64,000 nt of DNA from Nostoc sp. KVJ20 (GTDB taxonomy: Bacteria > Cyanobacteriota > Cyanobacteriia > Cyanobacteriales > Nostocaceae). Position numbers and translations under genes: made by a program. A model generated the notes under the pieces. That model was given only the letters and a program-made list of their open reading frames with translations, was not told where the DNA came from and did not search any database. Shown piece after piece: positions 1 to 9,307 of the stretch (position 1 is the stretch's first letter; each line of letters starts with the position of its first letter). The stretch spans positions 1-64,000 of the forward strand of contig NZ_KV757581.1 in assembly GCF_001712795.1 (NCBI RefSeq). Direction: 5' to 3'.

Positions 1-80
1 CCTGCTTTCGGTAAGGGAAACTCTTTTTCAATCAATTCCCACTGTTCCCAACTCAGGTTACTACGATATGCTTTAGTCAT
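1..80 (-). mobile_element. IS5-like transposase, N-terminal fragment at window edge
   Basis: Read on the minus strand from the ATG at 80, the window edge encodes a peptide beginning MTKAYRSNLSWEQWELIEKE, which then runs off the window. This is the typical N-terminus of IS5/IS4-type DDE transposases of cyanobacteria. Only about 26 codons are present, so I cannot tell whether the transposase is intact. The element end should lie between 80 and about 140, because the next gene begins there without a normal start. Family assignment rests on recognising the N-terminal motif; the exact IS is not identified. Confidence 0.75.
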
Positions 81-82
81 TT

Positions 83-129
83 GCTCACAAGGTGCTGATG
101 CTTATAATTTCAGCTTAAGCCTTGTGAGC
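83..129. repeat. 10-bp inverted repeat at the IS end
   Basis: gctcacaagg at 83-92 is the exact reverse complement of ccttgtgagc at 120-129. It lies between the transposase start and the following gene, where the terminal or subterminal repeat of the IS would be expected. It could be a subterminal hairpin instead of the true terminal repeat. Confidence 0.5.
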
Positions 130-139
130 TTTCTTACAA

Positions 140-2161
140 TTGCCCCCCACTTTTAAAACATCCTCTTACAACGGTCTAGGCTATACCTTGTATGACCAGA
201 AGAAATTAGATGCAGCAGTTGCCGCCTACCAAAAAGCAATTCAACTCAACCCTAAATTGGCTATTGCTTACAACAATCTCGGCTATACCTTGTATGAGCA
301 GAAGAAATTAGATGAAGCTATTGCCGCCTACCAAAAAGCAATTCAACTTAACCCCAACTTTGATATTGCTTATAACAATCTCGGCACGGCGCTGAGTGAC
401 CAAAAGAAATTAGATGAAGCTATTGCCGCCTACCAAAAAGCGATTCAACTCAACCCCAACAATGCTGATGCTTACAACAATCTCGGCAATGCGCTTAGAG
501 AGCAAAAGAAATTAGATGCAGCAGTTGCCGCCTTCCAAAAAGCAATTCAACTCAACCCCAACTTTGATATTGCTTATAACAATCTCGGCACGGCGCTGAG
601 TGACCAAAAGAAATTAGATGAAGCTATTGCTGCCTACAAAAAAGCAATTCAACTCAACCCTAACGATGCTGATGTTTACTACAATTTTGGCATGACGCTG
701 AGTGACCAAAAGAAATTAGATGAAGCTATTACTGCCTACGAAAAAGCAATTCAACTCAACCCCAACTTTGCTTATGCTTACAATAATCTCGGCATTGCGC
801 TGTATAACCAAAAAAAAATAAATGAAGCTATTGCTGTCTACGAAAAAGCAATTCAACTCAACCCTAAACTTGCTAATGCTTACTACGGCCTTGGCATCGC
901 GCTGTATGATCAAAAGAAATTAGATGAAGCTATTGCTGCCTATGAAAAAGCAATTCAACTCAACCCCAACTTTGATATTGCTTACAACAATCTCGGCAAT
1001 GCCCTGAGTGAGCAGAAGAAATTAGATGCAGCAGTTGCCGCCTACCAAAAAGCAATTCAACTCAACCCCAACTTTGCTCTTGCTTATAACAATCTCGGCA
1101 TTGCCCTGAGTGAGCAGAAGAAATTAGATGCAGCAGTTGCCGCCTACCAAAAAGCAATTCAACTCAACCCCAACTTTGCTCTTGCTTATAACAATCTTGG
1201 CAATACTTTGAGTAAGCAAAAGAAATTAGATGCAGCAGTCGCCGCCTACCAAAAAGCCCTAACATTGCCAGAAGATAATTCTGGAACTCCAACCACTGCT
1301 CATACTGCTGCTCATAATAATTTGGGTTTAGTGTTCAAACTGCAAGAGAAACTAAAAGAAGCCATTGAACAGTTTGACAAAGCAGAACAAATTGACCCCA
1401 ATTATGTCTATGCCAGTAACAACAATATAGAAGCAAGGCAGGTATGGAAAACGAAAGACGATACCCAAGCTAAGGGCGTAGAAGACGATCGCCAATGGTT
1501 GCCTAAGAATGACCCAACCGTAACCATTAAGCGTTCTGTAGTTCGCATCACTGCGGAGTTTTTTAACAGCGATCGCCAGGGAATAGAGATTGGGACTGGT
1601 GTAATAATTCAGCGAGAAGGCAACCGGACATTAATCCTCACTAATCGTCATGTGATTTTTGATGGCTATGAACAAGGTAAAAATATTCAAGTGGAATTTT
1701 TCAGTTCACCACCGCCCAACCGAGTGCGAATGCGGCGAGATGCCAAGCTGTTCAAAATGACTACAGACAAAGAACTCGATTTAGCCGTTTTAGAAGTTAC
1801 CGATAATCTGCCAGAGGATATCCGATCCTTACCTATCTCCTCAACTGCCATCAGCCCAAAAATGCCCATTCGGATTATCGGTCATTCTGCTCAAAGGGGT
1901 GAGGATAAATCTTGGTCTATGGAATCAGGACAAATCAACTATCAAAACCAGCGATTAGAAATATCTCAAGCTGCACTTACACCTGGTTATTCTGGTAGTC
2001 CTGTGCTTGACCCGCAAAATCAACTTTTAGGCATCGTTTTTGCCCGCAAAAAAAGTGAAGACCGAGATTTCGCTTATCCCATGTCTGAAATTCAAAAACA
2101 ACTATCCACTTGGAACATTATATATAGACGCGATTCATCGCGTCTATACAACAAACCATGA
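140..2161 (+). CDS. TPR-repeat trypsin-like serine protease, probably 5'-truncated
   Basis: Residues about 10-425 are twelve tetratricopeptide repeats, most exactly 34 residues with the core [19 protein letters not shown]; the eleventh carries an insertion. A linker leads to a trypsin-like protease domain (about residues 450-660). Its triad is visible: His in TNRHVI, Asp in DLAVLEV and Ser in GYSGSPVL. TPRs should bind partner proteins and the protease cut them. The start shown is TTG with no clear ribosome-binding site and no signal peptide, right beside the IS end at about 130. I infer that the IS removed or displaced the original N-terminus. The stop overlaps the next ATG (ATGA), so the three downstream genes are coupled. 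The last residues are encoded by a palindromic repeat (2123-2148). Protease class is secure; substrate unknown. Confidence 0.85.
   Translation: MPPTFKTSSYNGLGYTLYDQKKLDAAVAAYQKAIQLNPKLAIAYNNLGYTLYEQKKLDEAIAAYQKAIQLNPNFDIAYNNLGTALSDQKKLDEAIAAYQKAIQLNPNNADAYNNLGNALREQKKLDAAVAAFQKAIQLNPNFDIAYNNLGTALSDQKKLDEAIAAYKKAIQLNPNDADVYYNFGMTLSDQKKLDEAITAYEKAIQLNPNFAYAYNNLGIALYNQKKINEAIAVYEKAIQLNPKLANAYYGLGIALYDQKKLDEAIAAYEKAIQLNPNFDIAYNNLGNALSEQKKLDAAVAAYQKAIQLNPNFALAYNNLGIALSEQKKLDAAVAAYQKAIQLNPNFALAYNNLGNTLSKQKKLDAAVAAYQKALTLPEDNSGTPTTAHTAAHNNLGLVFKLQEKLKEAIEQFDKAEQIDPNYVYASNNNIEARQVWKTKDDTQAKGVEDDRQWLPKNDPTVTIKRSVVRITAEFFNSDRQGIEIGTGVIIQREGNRTLILTNRHVIFDGYEQGKNIQVEFFSSPPPNRVRMRRDAKLFKMTTDKELDLAVLEVTDNLPEDIRSLPISSTAISPKMPIRIIGHSAQRGEDKSWSMESGQINYQNQRLEISQAALTPGYSGSPVLDPQNQLLGIVFARKKSEDRDFAYPMSEIQKQLSTWNIIYRRDSSRLYNKP
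2123..2148. repeat. 26-nt palindrome, family copy 1 (inside CDS end)
   Basis: tatagacgcg / cgcgtctata form a perfect 10-bp stem around the loop attcat. Related palindromes occur at 30211-30235, 59577-59598 and 61342-61365. This copy lies inside the 3' end of the TPR-protease gene and encodes part of its C-terminal tail. Confidence 0.8.
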
Positions 2162-2883
2162 ATTATAAAATTATCCTTGCCAGCTTATTAATTCTCAGCA
2201 TCAGCCATCTTCCGGCTGCTGCTTCTTGCCCAGAAGGAAATCCTCGCACTACTGAATATATCCGCCGCAAACCACCCAATCGCTGCGAAGGTATCAAACT
2301 CGAACCCTTAAGCGGTAATAGCTTGAGTCTAATTTCTATTGCTACTCGTAACCTTGCCAGTTTCGGCAACACTCTCACAGTACAAATTCCCCAAATAAAT
2401 GGTGGAAACAACCCCCAAGTAATAGTGAAATCATTGGACGATAATTATCACTATCAGATGGATGACTTGTTATTGTCTAAGAATGGTTCAGGTTTCAGCT
2501 TTAGCTGGGATACTTACGTTCTCAGAGAAGCCAAAATACCAGCAAATAAACTCCGCGCTGTGGCATCCTATAGCCTTGGTTCCCAACCTGTGTATGTTCC
2601 AGTCATCCTGGGGCAAACTTCTGGTAAATATGAATTTGTCTTTTATTCTGAGGATCGAGTCAGATTTACCACCTTTGAAATCCTTCCCCAAGGTGAAAAA
2701 GCAATTTATAGTACTTCCCGCCCTAACCCGAAAAAGGGTGAAACTGTTTTTACCTGGGATGGTAATGCTCCAGCAGGGCGCTATGAACTGCGTTACGTTG
2801 CTAATATTGAGCGCAGAAATGAACCTAGCGATCGCATCGAAAGGCGAATAGTATTTGAACATAACCCAAATTGGTTGAAATAA
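2158..2883 (+). CDS. Secreted protein of unknown function
   Basis: A 241-residue protein with an N-terminal signal peptide (hydrophobic stretch about residues 5-20, AAAS before the mature CPEGNPR). The mature part looks all-beta. Its C-terminus contains [15 protein letters not shown], reminiscent of Ig-like domains of the FlgD type, but I do not recognise the family. Two early cysteines (CPEG, RCEG) could form a disulphide in the periplasm. It overlaps the protease gene by four bases (ATGA) and is followed three bases later by the next gene, so the three are almost certainly one transcript. It could be a partner or substrate of the protease. Confidence 0.7.
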   Translation: MNYKIILASLLILSISHLPAAASCPEGNPRTTEYIRRKPPNRCEGIKLEPLSGNSLSLISIATRNLASFGNTLTVQIPQINGGNNPQVIVKSLDDNYHYQMDDLLLSKNGSGFSFSWDTYVLREAKIPANKLRAVASYSLGSQPVYVPVILGQTSGKYEFVFYSEDRVRFTTFEILPQGEKAIYSTSRPNPKKGETVFTWDGNAPAGRYELRYVANIERRNEPSDRIERRIVFEHNPNWLK

Positions 2884-2886
2884 ATC

Positions 2887-4131
2887 ATGGCATCTCGGCA
2901 AAAAGCCAAACAATTTCCCGACTTCATTAAGATTCGCCAATGGTTGAATTCTCTGAAAACACATCTAGTTGCGTGGTTTGGAGTCAGCATTTTAGCGCTG
3001 AAGCGCTTACTACGAACTATTTCAAATCATCAAAGTTTATTGCTGGGGCTGGTAGTACTTTTATTTTTGACTATCGGCACTATTGCTGCGATCGCACCTG
3101 GGACTCATACATTTGAAGGTAATATCATTTCTCAAGAAATGAGCTTTGTCTATAATGGTCAGCAACCCAAACGCTTTATTGAAAATATTCGTGGCATTAA
3201 AGAATTAGAAAGTGAAGGCATCCAAACCTTAACTTTCACGGGTAAGTTTGAAAGTGAATTACCCCAAGTTAATCAGTTAAAGTCGTTAACAATCCAACTT
3301 AAAGACCGCGAAAGTAAATGGATTATTGCTCCAGCTAATCTGGACGTGACAAGCGAAATAGATTTGAATGAACTGCGGCTACAACCGAATACAAAAGTAA
3401 CTGAGTTAAATTATGACTTTTATCGTAATCAGTTGGCTTTCTCCCTACAGCGAAATCCTAAACTAGACCTAAAAAATAACGCTAATATATTAAAACTGTA
3501 TTTAGGTGAACAACCAATCAAAGTTATAGTAGAAGGCTATGAATTACCAGATTCTAATTTACAAAAACAACTAGATAATCAAACACCTCTAGAATTTATT
3601 TTAAATCCAGATAATCAAGAATTTAACTTAGAATTTCCACAAAACACCAATATTTATATTACCTTAGCCAAACCTGCCAAATTTGAATCAGAGCAATGGT
3701 TTCGGGGCAAGATAGAAACCAAAAATGTTCAGTTTGTAGATGTAGATAGAAATGGCAGCGATCTCAGAGATGATTTAGATGTTTCTACTATTGTAGAAGG
3801 CAAAATCCGCATGGTAGGGCAGGAGCAAGAAATTAAAAAAAATCAATTTCTCATGGGAGAAAAGCCTGATATTCCTCTAAATATTGAACTTATCCGCCAT
3901 TTGCAAATTGTTCCCAAAAAAGGCATAGAAGCACGCTTTTCTGGTAAAACTAAACAGATTCAAATTGGTCTAGATCAGGATTTCCCTGTCTCCAGAATCC
4001 AGGGTAGCTGGTTAGATGGTGTTTTACCTCGTGATGCAATTATTGCGCTGTTCTCTTTTGGGGCTGCTACAATTCCTAATCTTGTGTCTTGGCTATTTAG
4101 TAACACTTCTAAATCTGCGTCAAAACCATAG
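2887..4131 (+). CDS. Membrane protein of unknown function, third gene of the protease operon
   Basis: 414 residues. After about 45 basic, mostly cytoplasmic residues there is one clear membrane segment (LLGLVVLLFLTIGTIAAIAP, about residues 52-71). A large, probably periplasmic, beta-rich domain follows (about 75-370), then a second hydrophobic stretch near the C-terminus (AIIALFSFGAATIPNLVSWLF). I recognise no family. It starts three bases after the preceding stop, so it belongs to the TPR-protease operon. A membrane anchor for that protease module is a reasonable guess, unsupported by homology. Confidence 0.7.
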   Translation: MASRQKAKQFPDFIKIRQWLNSLKTHLVAWFGVSILALKRLLRTISNHQSLLLGLVVLLFLTIGTIAAIAPGTHTFEGNIISQEMSFVYNGQQPKRFIENIRGIKELESEGIQTLTFTGKFESELPQVNQLKSLTIQLKDRESKWIIAPANLDVTSEIDLNELRLQPNTKVTELNYDFYRNQLAFSLQRNPKLDLKNNANILKLYLGEQPIKVIVEGYELPDSNLQKQLDNQTPLEFILNPDNQEFNLEFPQNTNIYITLAKPAKFESEQWFRGKIETKNVQFVDVDRNGSDLRDDLDVSTIVEGKIRMVGQEQEIKKNQFLMGEKPDIPLNIELIRHLQIVPKKGIEARFSGKTKQIQIGLDQDFPVSRIQGSWLDGVLPRDAIIALFSFGAATIPNLVSWLFSNTSKSASKP

Positions 4132-4191
4132 CTGTTAGGAGTGAGGATTCCAATTTATTTTTTTGAATTTTAAATTACAATCTACCAATGA

Positions 4192-6309
4192 CTATATTTT
4201 AGAAGTCCAATTTGCATAAACTTCTGCTTTGGGAAGAGTTACCAAGAGAGTTTGCTGCGGCGAAAGACTAATCTCGTAAGTCTCGTTTCCAAGTAGTAAC
4301 TGGAACTTTGAGGGTTTCTCTTTGTCTACACCTGCTTTTACAGATTTGTTAATCTTCAAAGAGGGACTTCTCCCAGACTCTTGTAAGCTAGGGTAGTGGC
4401 TTGCTTTTGTCCCCTCATTCCCACGGGAAAATCCAAGATCCCCGACATTTTCTTCTTTCTTGGGAACAGGTAACAAGGAGATATCAATCAAGGGTAAAGT
4501 AATTTTCAGTGTCGTACCTTGATGAAGTCCCGTACTTTCAAGAGTAATCCTGCCTCCCATAAGTTCGATTAAGTTTCGTGAAATTGCTAGTCCCAGTCCA
4601 GTGCCTTCAAACTGGCGGCTGGTTGTGCCATTCACCATCACAAATGGGCGAAATAGTTTGTGCTGTTGAGTGGGATCAATTCCTATACCTGTATCTTTAA
4701 CTATTACCACCACATTGCTAGATTGAATTTCTGTAGTAATAGTGATGCTTCCTGTGTCGGTAAACTTAGTGGCGTTGCCGATCACATTAATCAATACCTG
4801 CTTTAGTTTTGCTGCGTCTGCCTTAATTGGTATTACTTGAGGATCTAACTCGCATTTTAATTGCAAGCCCTTTTGTTGAACATTAACTGATTGTAAATTA
4901 ATCACCTCTAACAATATTTGTCGGAGGTCAAGAGGTGTAGTGGTTACAGAAAGTTTACCTGCTTCTATTTTAGAAATGTCGAGCAAATCATTAATAATAT
5001 TTAGCAAATGAATCGTTGTTTCATCGGCACGTTTGAGGAAGTCCATTTCTTCTTCGCGGCTATCACATAAGCCATCTTTAACCACGCGAATGCAGCTAAT
5101 AATAGTATGTAATGGATTCCTCAATTCATGAGAAGTCGTAGCTAAAAACTGGCTTTTAATCTGGTTTGCGCTTTTTGCTTCTTTCCAAGCTATTTCTAGT
5201 TCTTCTGCCCCAGCTTTGAGCCGTTCTACCATTTGGTTTAATGCTTGGGCTAGTTGGTTGAATTCCCGGATTTGAAAATTCTGCGGAACTGGTTGTGCGG
5301 CATGGTGAGAGTGAATATTGAGAGCGTAGTCTCGCAATTCTTCTACAGGACGTGCCAAGTAAGGAGCTAAATATAAGGATGCTAATAAACTTGCACCAAT
5401 TAAACCGACTGTCAAAACGATGAGAATTAGTTTGATTTCCTCTAAACCAAAAAGTGCATTATCGACGCTAGTAACAGCTAAGACTATCCATTTTTGCTGC
5501 TGTTGTTGAGTAAGTGGATTTGCAATAACTGTATAGCCAGCTAATAATTCTTGACCATCTGTAAAAGACAAATTTATTGGCTCATTTTGTCCGGCAATGG
5601 CATTTTTAATTACGTTCTTTAATTGAGAAAAATTCGGATGCTGATTGATGTTAGTTCCCACCCAGCCTGTTAATGGATGCGCCAAAAACGTCCCATCTTC
5701 AGCAATCACTATCGTAGCGCCTGTGAGCGATCCCGGCGGATTAAAGGTCTGTTGGTACAATGCAGACTGAATACTTAAACTGTAAACTGAACTTCTGCGG
5801 CTATCAGAGATTGGTGCAGATAACACTACTTGCAGTTGATTTTGTGTGTTTCTTTTACCAGTCATTCCTGTCTTTGACGGGAAGATTGTTTTGACATCAA
5901 TTCCGTCACTAGGTAAAGGTAATCTCAATTCTCCAATTGCTTGATCCCCACAACTACTAGCAATTATTTTCTGGTTTAGCAGATCCGTTAATTGGATACA
6001 CTCAACACTTGCTGGAAGTTGTTGCTTTAACTGGGTGAGAATTTCTTGCTCTTGTATGGGTGAACCCGATGGAATTACTGTTGTTTTACTTACAGTCAAC
6101 AAATGAGCTTTTAAGAGAGCGATCGCATCTTCAATTCTCTGTCCTTTACTGGTGGCGCTTTGTGTTAAATTTTGACGTGCAGTTCCCAATATGCTAGAAC
6201 GTGCCTTATTCAAGGCAACAATCTCACCTATCAATAAAACTGGAACGAATAGCAGCAATATTCTCGTTACTAAAATTCGACGAAAGGAAGATTGGCGGGA
6301 ATTAGTCAT
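4192..6309 (-). CDS. Membrane sensor histidine kinase (Cache-like sensor, HAMP, HisKA, HATPase)
   Basis: A first membrane segment (ILLLFVPVLLIGEIVAL) is followed by a roughly 260-residue extracytoplasmic region of Cache/CHASE type. A second segment (ILIVLTVGLIGASLLASLYL) leads into a HAMP linker. The kinase core has the H-box SHELRNPLHTI, the N-box NVIGNATKFTD, the G1 box DTGIGID and GTGLGLAIS. After the ATPase domain there is a tail of about 100 residues with no recognised domain. I chose ATG at 6309 over an in-frame GTG ten codons upstream because the first membrane segment then sits at the usual distance. No receiver domain or response regulator is adjacent, so it is an orphan kinase; its signal is unknown. 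Confidence 0.9.
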   Translation of the reverse strand: MTNSRQSSFRRILVTRILLLFVPVLLIGEIVALNKARSSILGTARQNLTQSATSKGQRIEDAIALLKAHLLTVSKTTVIPSGSPIQEQEILTQLKQQLPASVECIQLTDLLNQKIIASSCGDQAIGELRLPLPSDGIDVKTIFPSKTGMTGKRNTQNQLQVVLSAPISDSRRSSVYSLSIQSALYQQTFNPPGSLTGATIVIAEDGTFLAHPLTGWVGTNINQHPNFSQLKNVIKNAIAGQNEPINLSFTDGQELLAGYTVIANPLTQQQQQKWIVLAVTSVDNALFGLEEIKLILIVLTVGLIGASLLASLYLAPYLARPVEELRDYALNIHSHHAAQPVPQNFQIREFNQLAQALNQMVERLKAGAEELEIAWKEAKSANQIKSQFLATTSHELRNPLHTIISCIRVVKDGLCDSREEEMDFLKRADETTIHLLNIINDLLDISKIEAGKLSVTTTPLDLRQILLEVINLQSVNVQQKGLQLKCELDPQVIPIKADAAKLKQVLINVIGNATKFTDTGSITITTEIQSSNVVVIVKDTGIGIDPTQQHKLFRPFVMVNGTTSRQFEGTGLGLAISRNLIELMGGRITLESTGLHQGTTLKITLPLIDISLLPVPKKEENVGDLGFSRGNEGTKASHYPSLQESGRSPSLKINKSVKAGVDKEKPSKFQLLLGNETYEISLSPQQTLLVTLPKAEVYANWTSKI

Positions 6310-6603
6310 CAAGTGTCTCACTTTGCATCCGCAAACCACAACAGCAAAGATATGTAATCAAACGAGCTAGATGAGACATTTTATTAAATTATCAGAATTT
6401 TATTTTCAATGTTTAAAAATAACAAATTGCTATAATTTAAAAAGAAACGTAGTATACCAAAACTCATATATGGCAGATGTAAAAGCGATTTGTATTGCAT
6501 ATAAATACAGTGGTAAAATCGGGAAATATTACCTTGCGAGCATAGATTTTTTTGAGAATCTATACACTAACAAAGAGAATATTCAAACTATCAAATCAAT
6601 CTA

Positions 6604-7344
6604 ATGTTGCAACATCGTCCTCATACTACAGTTGTTTTAGCAATGAGTGCGGATGGCAAAATAGCAGATTTTAAGCGATCGCCTGCCCGGTTTGGCTCAA
6701 GGGTTGATAAAGCACACTTAGAAAAACAAATCGCTGCCGCTGATGCCGTTTTATTCGGTGCTGGTACTCTCCGGGCCTACGGAACAACACTTACTGTATC
6801 AGATCCAACTTTAGTAGAACTTCGGGCACAAGAAGGGAAACTTCCGCAGCCAGTTCATATAGTGACTACACACTCTGCAAACCTCAATCCGGAAATTAAC
6901 TTTTTTAAGCAACCAGTTAGACGCTGGCTACTCACGACAACAGCGGGATCACTTTCATGGAAAGAACGCTTAGAGACATTTCACTCAACTCTAGGAACCA
7001 GAGCACAAGAGTGCCCTCTAGAATTTGAGCAGATTCTAGTTTTTGAAACACCAACACGAGAAATTGACATTCCCGCAGCTTTAAAACATCTAGCCAATAT
7101 ACATATAACACGCTTGGTAGTTTTAGGTGGAGGTGAATTAGTCGCTTCCTTAGTGCAATTAGATTTAATTGATGAATTATGGCTGACTGTCTGTCCGCTG
7201 ATTTTAGGTGGTAATACCGCACCAACACCTGTAGAAGGGAAAGGATTTTTACCCGATTTAGCTCCCAAGTTGCAGCTTCTAGAAGTTCATACCGTTGAGC
7301 AAGAAGTCTTTTTGCACTATCGCCTACAACGACCAGCAGATTAG
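6604..7344 (+). CDS. RibD C-terminal-type (DHFR-like) reductase
   Basis: 246 residues with the RibD_C/dihydrofolate-reductase-like fold. The N-terminal strand TTVVLAMSADGKIAD, ADAVLFGAGTLRAYG and the C-terminal VVLGGGELVASLVQLDLIDELWLTVCPLILGG are the usual NADPH- and substrate-binding motifs. There is no N-terminal deaminase domain, so it is a stand-alone reductase, either the pyrimidine reductase step of riboflavin synthesis or a paralogue. It stands alone, between the divergent kinase and a FemAB-like gene on the same strand. Fold assignment is firm; the exact substrate is inferred. Confidence 0.85.
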   Translation: MLQHRPHTTVVLAMSADGKIADFKRSPARFGSRVDKAHLEKQIAAADAVLFGAGTLRAYGTTLTVSDPTLVELRAQEGKLPQPVHIVTTHSANLNPEINFFKQPVRRWLLTTTAGSLSWKERLETFHSTLGTRAQECPLEFEQILVFETPTREIDIPAALKHLANIHITRLVVLGGGELVASLVQLDLIDELWLTVCPLILGGNTAPTPVEGKGFLPDLAPKLQLLEVHTVEQEVFLHYRLQRPAD

Positions 7345-7371
7345 ATTACGCTAAGTTAAGTTATTTATTGG

Positions 7372-7479
7372 GTATTGGGCATGGGGCATTGGGCATTGAT
7401 TATTTTCCTCTGCTCCTCTGCTCCCCTGCTCCCCTGCTCCTCTGCTCCCCACTCCCCACTCCCTACTCCCTACTCCTCT
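7372..7479. repeat. Short heptad-type intergenic repeats
   Basis: A run of gggcattg units is followed by ctgctcc/ctgctccc and actcccc units. This is the short tandemly repeated repetitive sequence common in Nostoc-type genomes. It happens to be open upstream of the FemAB-like gene, creating an artificial N-terminal extension that I excluded. Confidence 0.8.
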
Positions 7480-7482
7480 AAG

Positions 7483-8664
7483 ATGGTGGAACAACTTAAG
7501 CCCCGCTATTCTGTCCTTTGGACGAACAAAATAGCTGAAGTACCCCAAAATGCCTGGAATGCTTTGGCAATGCCACTCAAAACGCCGTTTTTAGAATGGG
7601 AGTGGCTAAACAATCTCGAAACTTCCCAGAGTGTTACGGCTAAAACTGGTTGGTTGCCAAATCACTTGACATTGTGGCGAGATAGAACGCTGATTGCTGC
7701 TGCGCCACTCTATCTTAAAGGACATAGTTCTGGTGAATTTGTTTTCGATCACCAATGGGCAGAGTTAGCCGATCGCATTGGAGTCCAATATTACCCAAAA
7801 TTACTGGGAATGACACCGTTTACTCCTGCTGAAGGTTATCGGTTTCTAATTGCTCCAGGAGAAGATGAGGATGAAATCACTGCGATTATGGTGCATGAAA
7901 TTGACACTTTTTGCACCAAAAATCGAATTTCTGGGTGTCATTTTCTCTACGTTGATCCCCAATGGCGTCCGATGCTGGAACAGCATGGCTTTACAACTTG
8001 GCTGCACCACAGCTATGTCTGGGAAAATGCTGGCTTTAAAACTTTTGATGACTACTTGAAGGTGTTTAACGCCAATCAGCGCCGCAATATCAAGCGGGAA
8101 CGCAAAGCTGTGGAGAAAGCAGGTTTACGATTACAACCGTTGACTGGTGATCAAATTCCTCAGTCTTTGTTTCCCTTGATGCATCAATTCTATGCTGACA
8201 CCTGTGATAAGTTTGGCTGGTGGGGTAGCAAGTATCTGACACAGCGGTTTTTTGAGCAGCTATACACCGATTATCGCCATCGAGTCTTGTTTATTGCTGC
8301 ATATAGCGAACAAGATAACTCTTATCCTTTAGGAATGTCCTTTTGTTTGTTTAAAGATGACAAACTCTATGGACGCTATTGGGGGAGTTTTCAAGAAATA
8401 GATTGCTTACATTTTGATGCTTGCTATTATGCGCCAATTGAGTGGGCGATCGCTAACGGCATCCAAATTTTTGACCCTGGCGCGGGCGGGCGACACAAAA
8501 AACGGCGAGGTTTCCCAGCTATGCCCAATCATAGTTTGCACAGATTTTACAATAATCGTTTAGGACAAATTATCCGTCCCTATATCAAGGAAGTTAATCA
8601 ACTCGAACAGCAGCAGATTGAGGACATTAATGCAGAGTTGCCATTTAGTAACCGAGATTCTTAA
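7483..8664 (+). CDS. FemAB/GNAT-like protein (DUF482/COG3146 family)
   Basis: 393 residues when started at ATG 7483 (MVEQLKPRYS). The 36 upstream open codons are translated heptad repeat and are excluded. The protein matches the FemAB-like, DUF482 acyltransferase family, annotated as peptidoglycan-related or GNAT N-acetyltransferase. Recognisable motifs include TPFLEWEWLNNLE near the N-terminus, FNANQRRNIKRERK in the middle, and YWGSFQEIDCLHFDACYY with FDPGAGGRHKKRRGF near the C-terminus. The fold suggests transfer of an acyl or aminoacyl group; the substrate is not known. Confidence 0.85.
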   Translation: MVEQLKPRYSVLWTNKIAEVPQNAWNALAMPLKTPFLEWEWLNNLETSQSVTAKTGWLPNHLTLWRDRTLIAAAPLYLKGHSSGEFVFDHQWAELADRIGVQYYPKLLGMTPFTPAEGYRFLIAPGEDEDEITAIMVHEIDTFCTKNRISGCHFLYVDPQWRPMLEQHGFTTWLHHSYVWENAGFKTFDDYLKVFNANQRRNIKRERKAVEKAGLRLQPLTGDQIPQSLFPLMHQFYADTCDKFGWWGSKYLTQRFFEQLYTDYRHRVLFIAAYSEQDNSYPLGMSFCLFKDDKLYGRYWGSFQEIDCLHFDACYYAPIEWAIANGIQIFDPGAGGRHKKRRGFPAMPNHSLHRFYNNRLGQIIRPYIKEVNQLEQQQIEDINAELPFSNRDS

Positions 8665-8752
8665 TATTTGCCAAGGTAGAGGGTGAACGACGAATTACAC
8701 TTGATATAGAGTATAAAACCCTCAAGAAAGAAAATTTCTTTTTATAATACTT

Positions 8753-9136
8753 ATGGATTTAATAGTTGAAAATTTGGTCGCAATTGATGATAAACTTTCC
8801 CAGCGTCATATTGACCTTGATCCCGGTGGATATTTCATTATTTACTTGGATCGCGATGCAAGGTTAATCTATGCCAAGCATTTTACAAATATAATTGACG
8901 ATCGCGGTTTAGCTGTCGATCCCGAAACGGGAAAGGTAATTCCGGCGCGAGAAAAGGTAGAACGAACTCATACGACAGTTTTTAGCGCCAGGACGGCTAA
9001 AGAACTTTGCGTGAAAATTTTTGAAGAAACTCAGCCCTCTCCAGTAACTCAATTAAATCATGCAGCTTATTTGGGTCGAGAATTTGTTCGGGCTGAGGTG
9101 GCTTTAGTTACAGAACAAGAGTATGTTCAGGATTAA
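8753..9136 (+). CDS. DUF4346-type cyanobacterial protein
   Basis: 127 residues, soluble, with the motif DLDPGGYFIIYLDRDARL and later GREFVRAEVAL. I recognise it as the DUF4346 family, a short conserved cyanobacterial protein of unknown function (elsewhere fused to larger enzymes). It starts with ATG 88 bases after the FemAB-like gene on the same strand. No membrane segments or catalytic motifs are evident. Confidence 0.75.
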   Translation: MDLIVENLVAIDDKLSQRHIDLDPGGYFIIYLDRDARLIYAKHFTNIIDDRGLAVDPETGKVIPAREKVERTHTTVFSARTAKELCVKIFEETQPSPVTQLNHAAYLGREFVRAEVALVTEQEYVQD

Positions 9137-9144
9137 GCCAATTT

Positions 9145-9172
9145 TAGATTTTAGATTTTAGATTTTAGATTT
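9145..9172. repeat. Tandem heptad tttagat
   Basis: About four consecutive copies of a tttagat-type heptad lie just downstream of the DUF4346 gene. A related run occurs near 43950-43980. It is a typical short intergenic repeat. Confidence 0.7.
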
Positions 9173-9307
9173 TTCTTTCAATCCCTTCGGGTTCAGCAGT
9201 CACTCATGGGGGAAACCCCCATCGCCCTTGGCGTCTCCCCTTGGGAGAAGACCGTGCTGCTTCACCAAAATCCAAAATTAAAAATCTAAAATTGAACAAC
9301 TCTCCCA

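Noticed and set aside
6371..6604. 77-codon frame between the sensor kinase and the RibD-type gene
   Set aside because: AT-rich, no recognisable motif and no ribosome-binding site; more likely promoter region.
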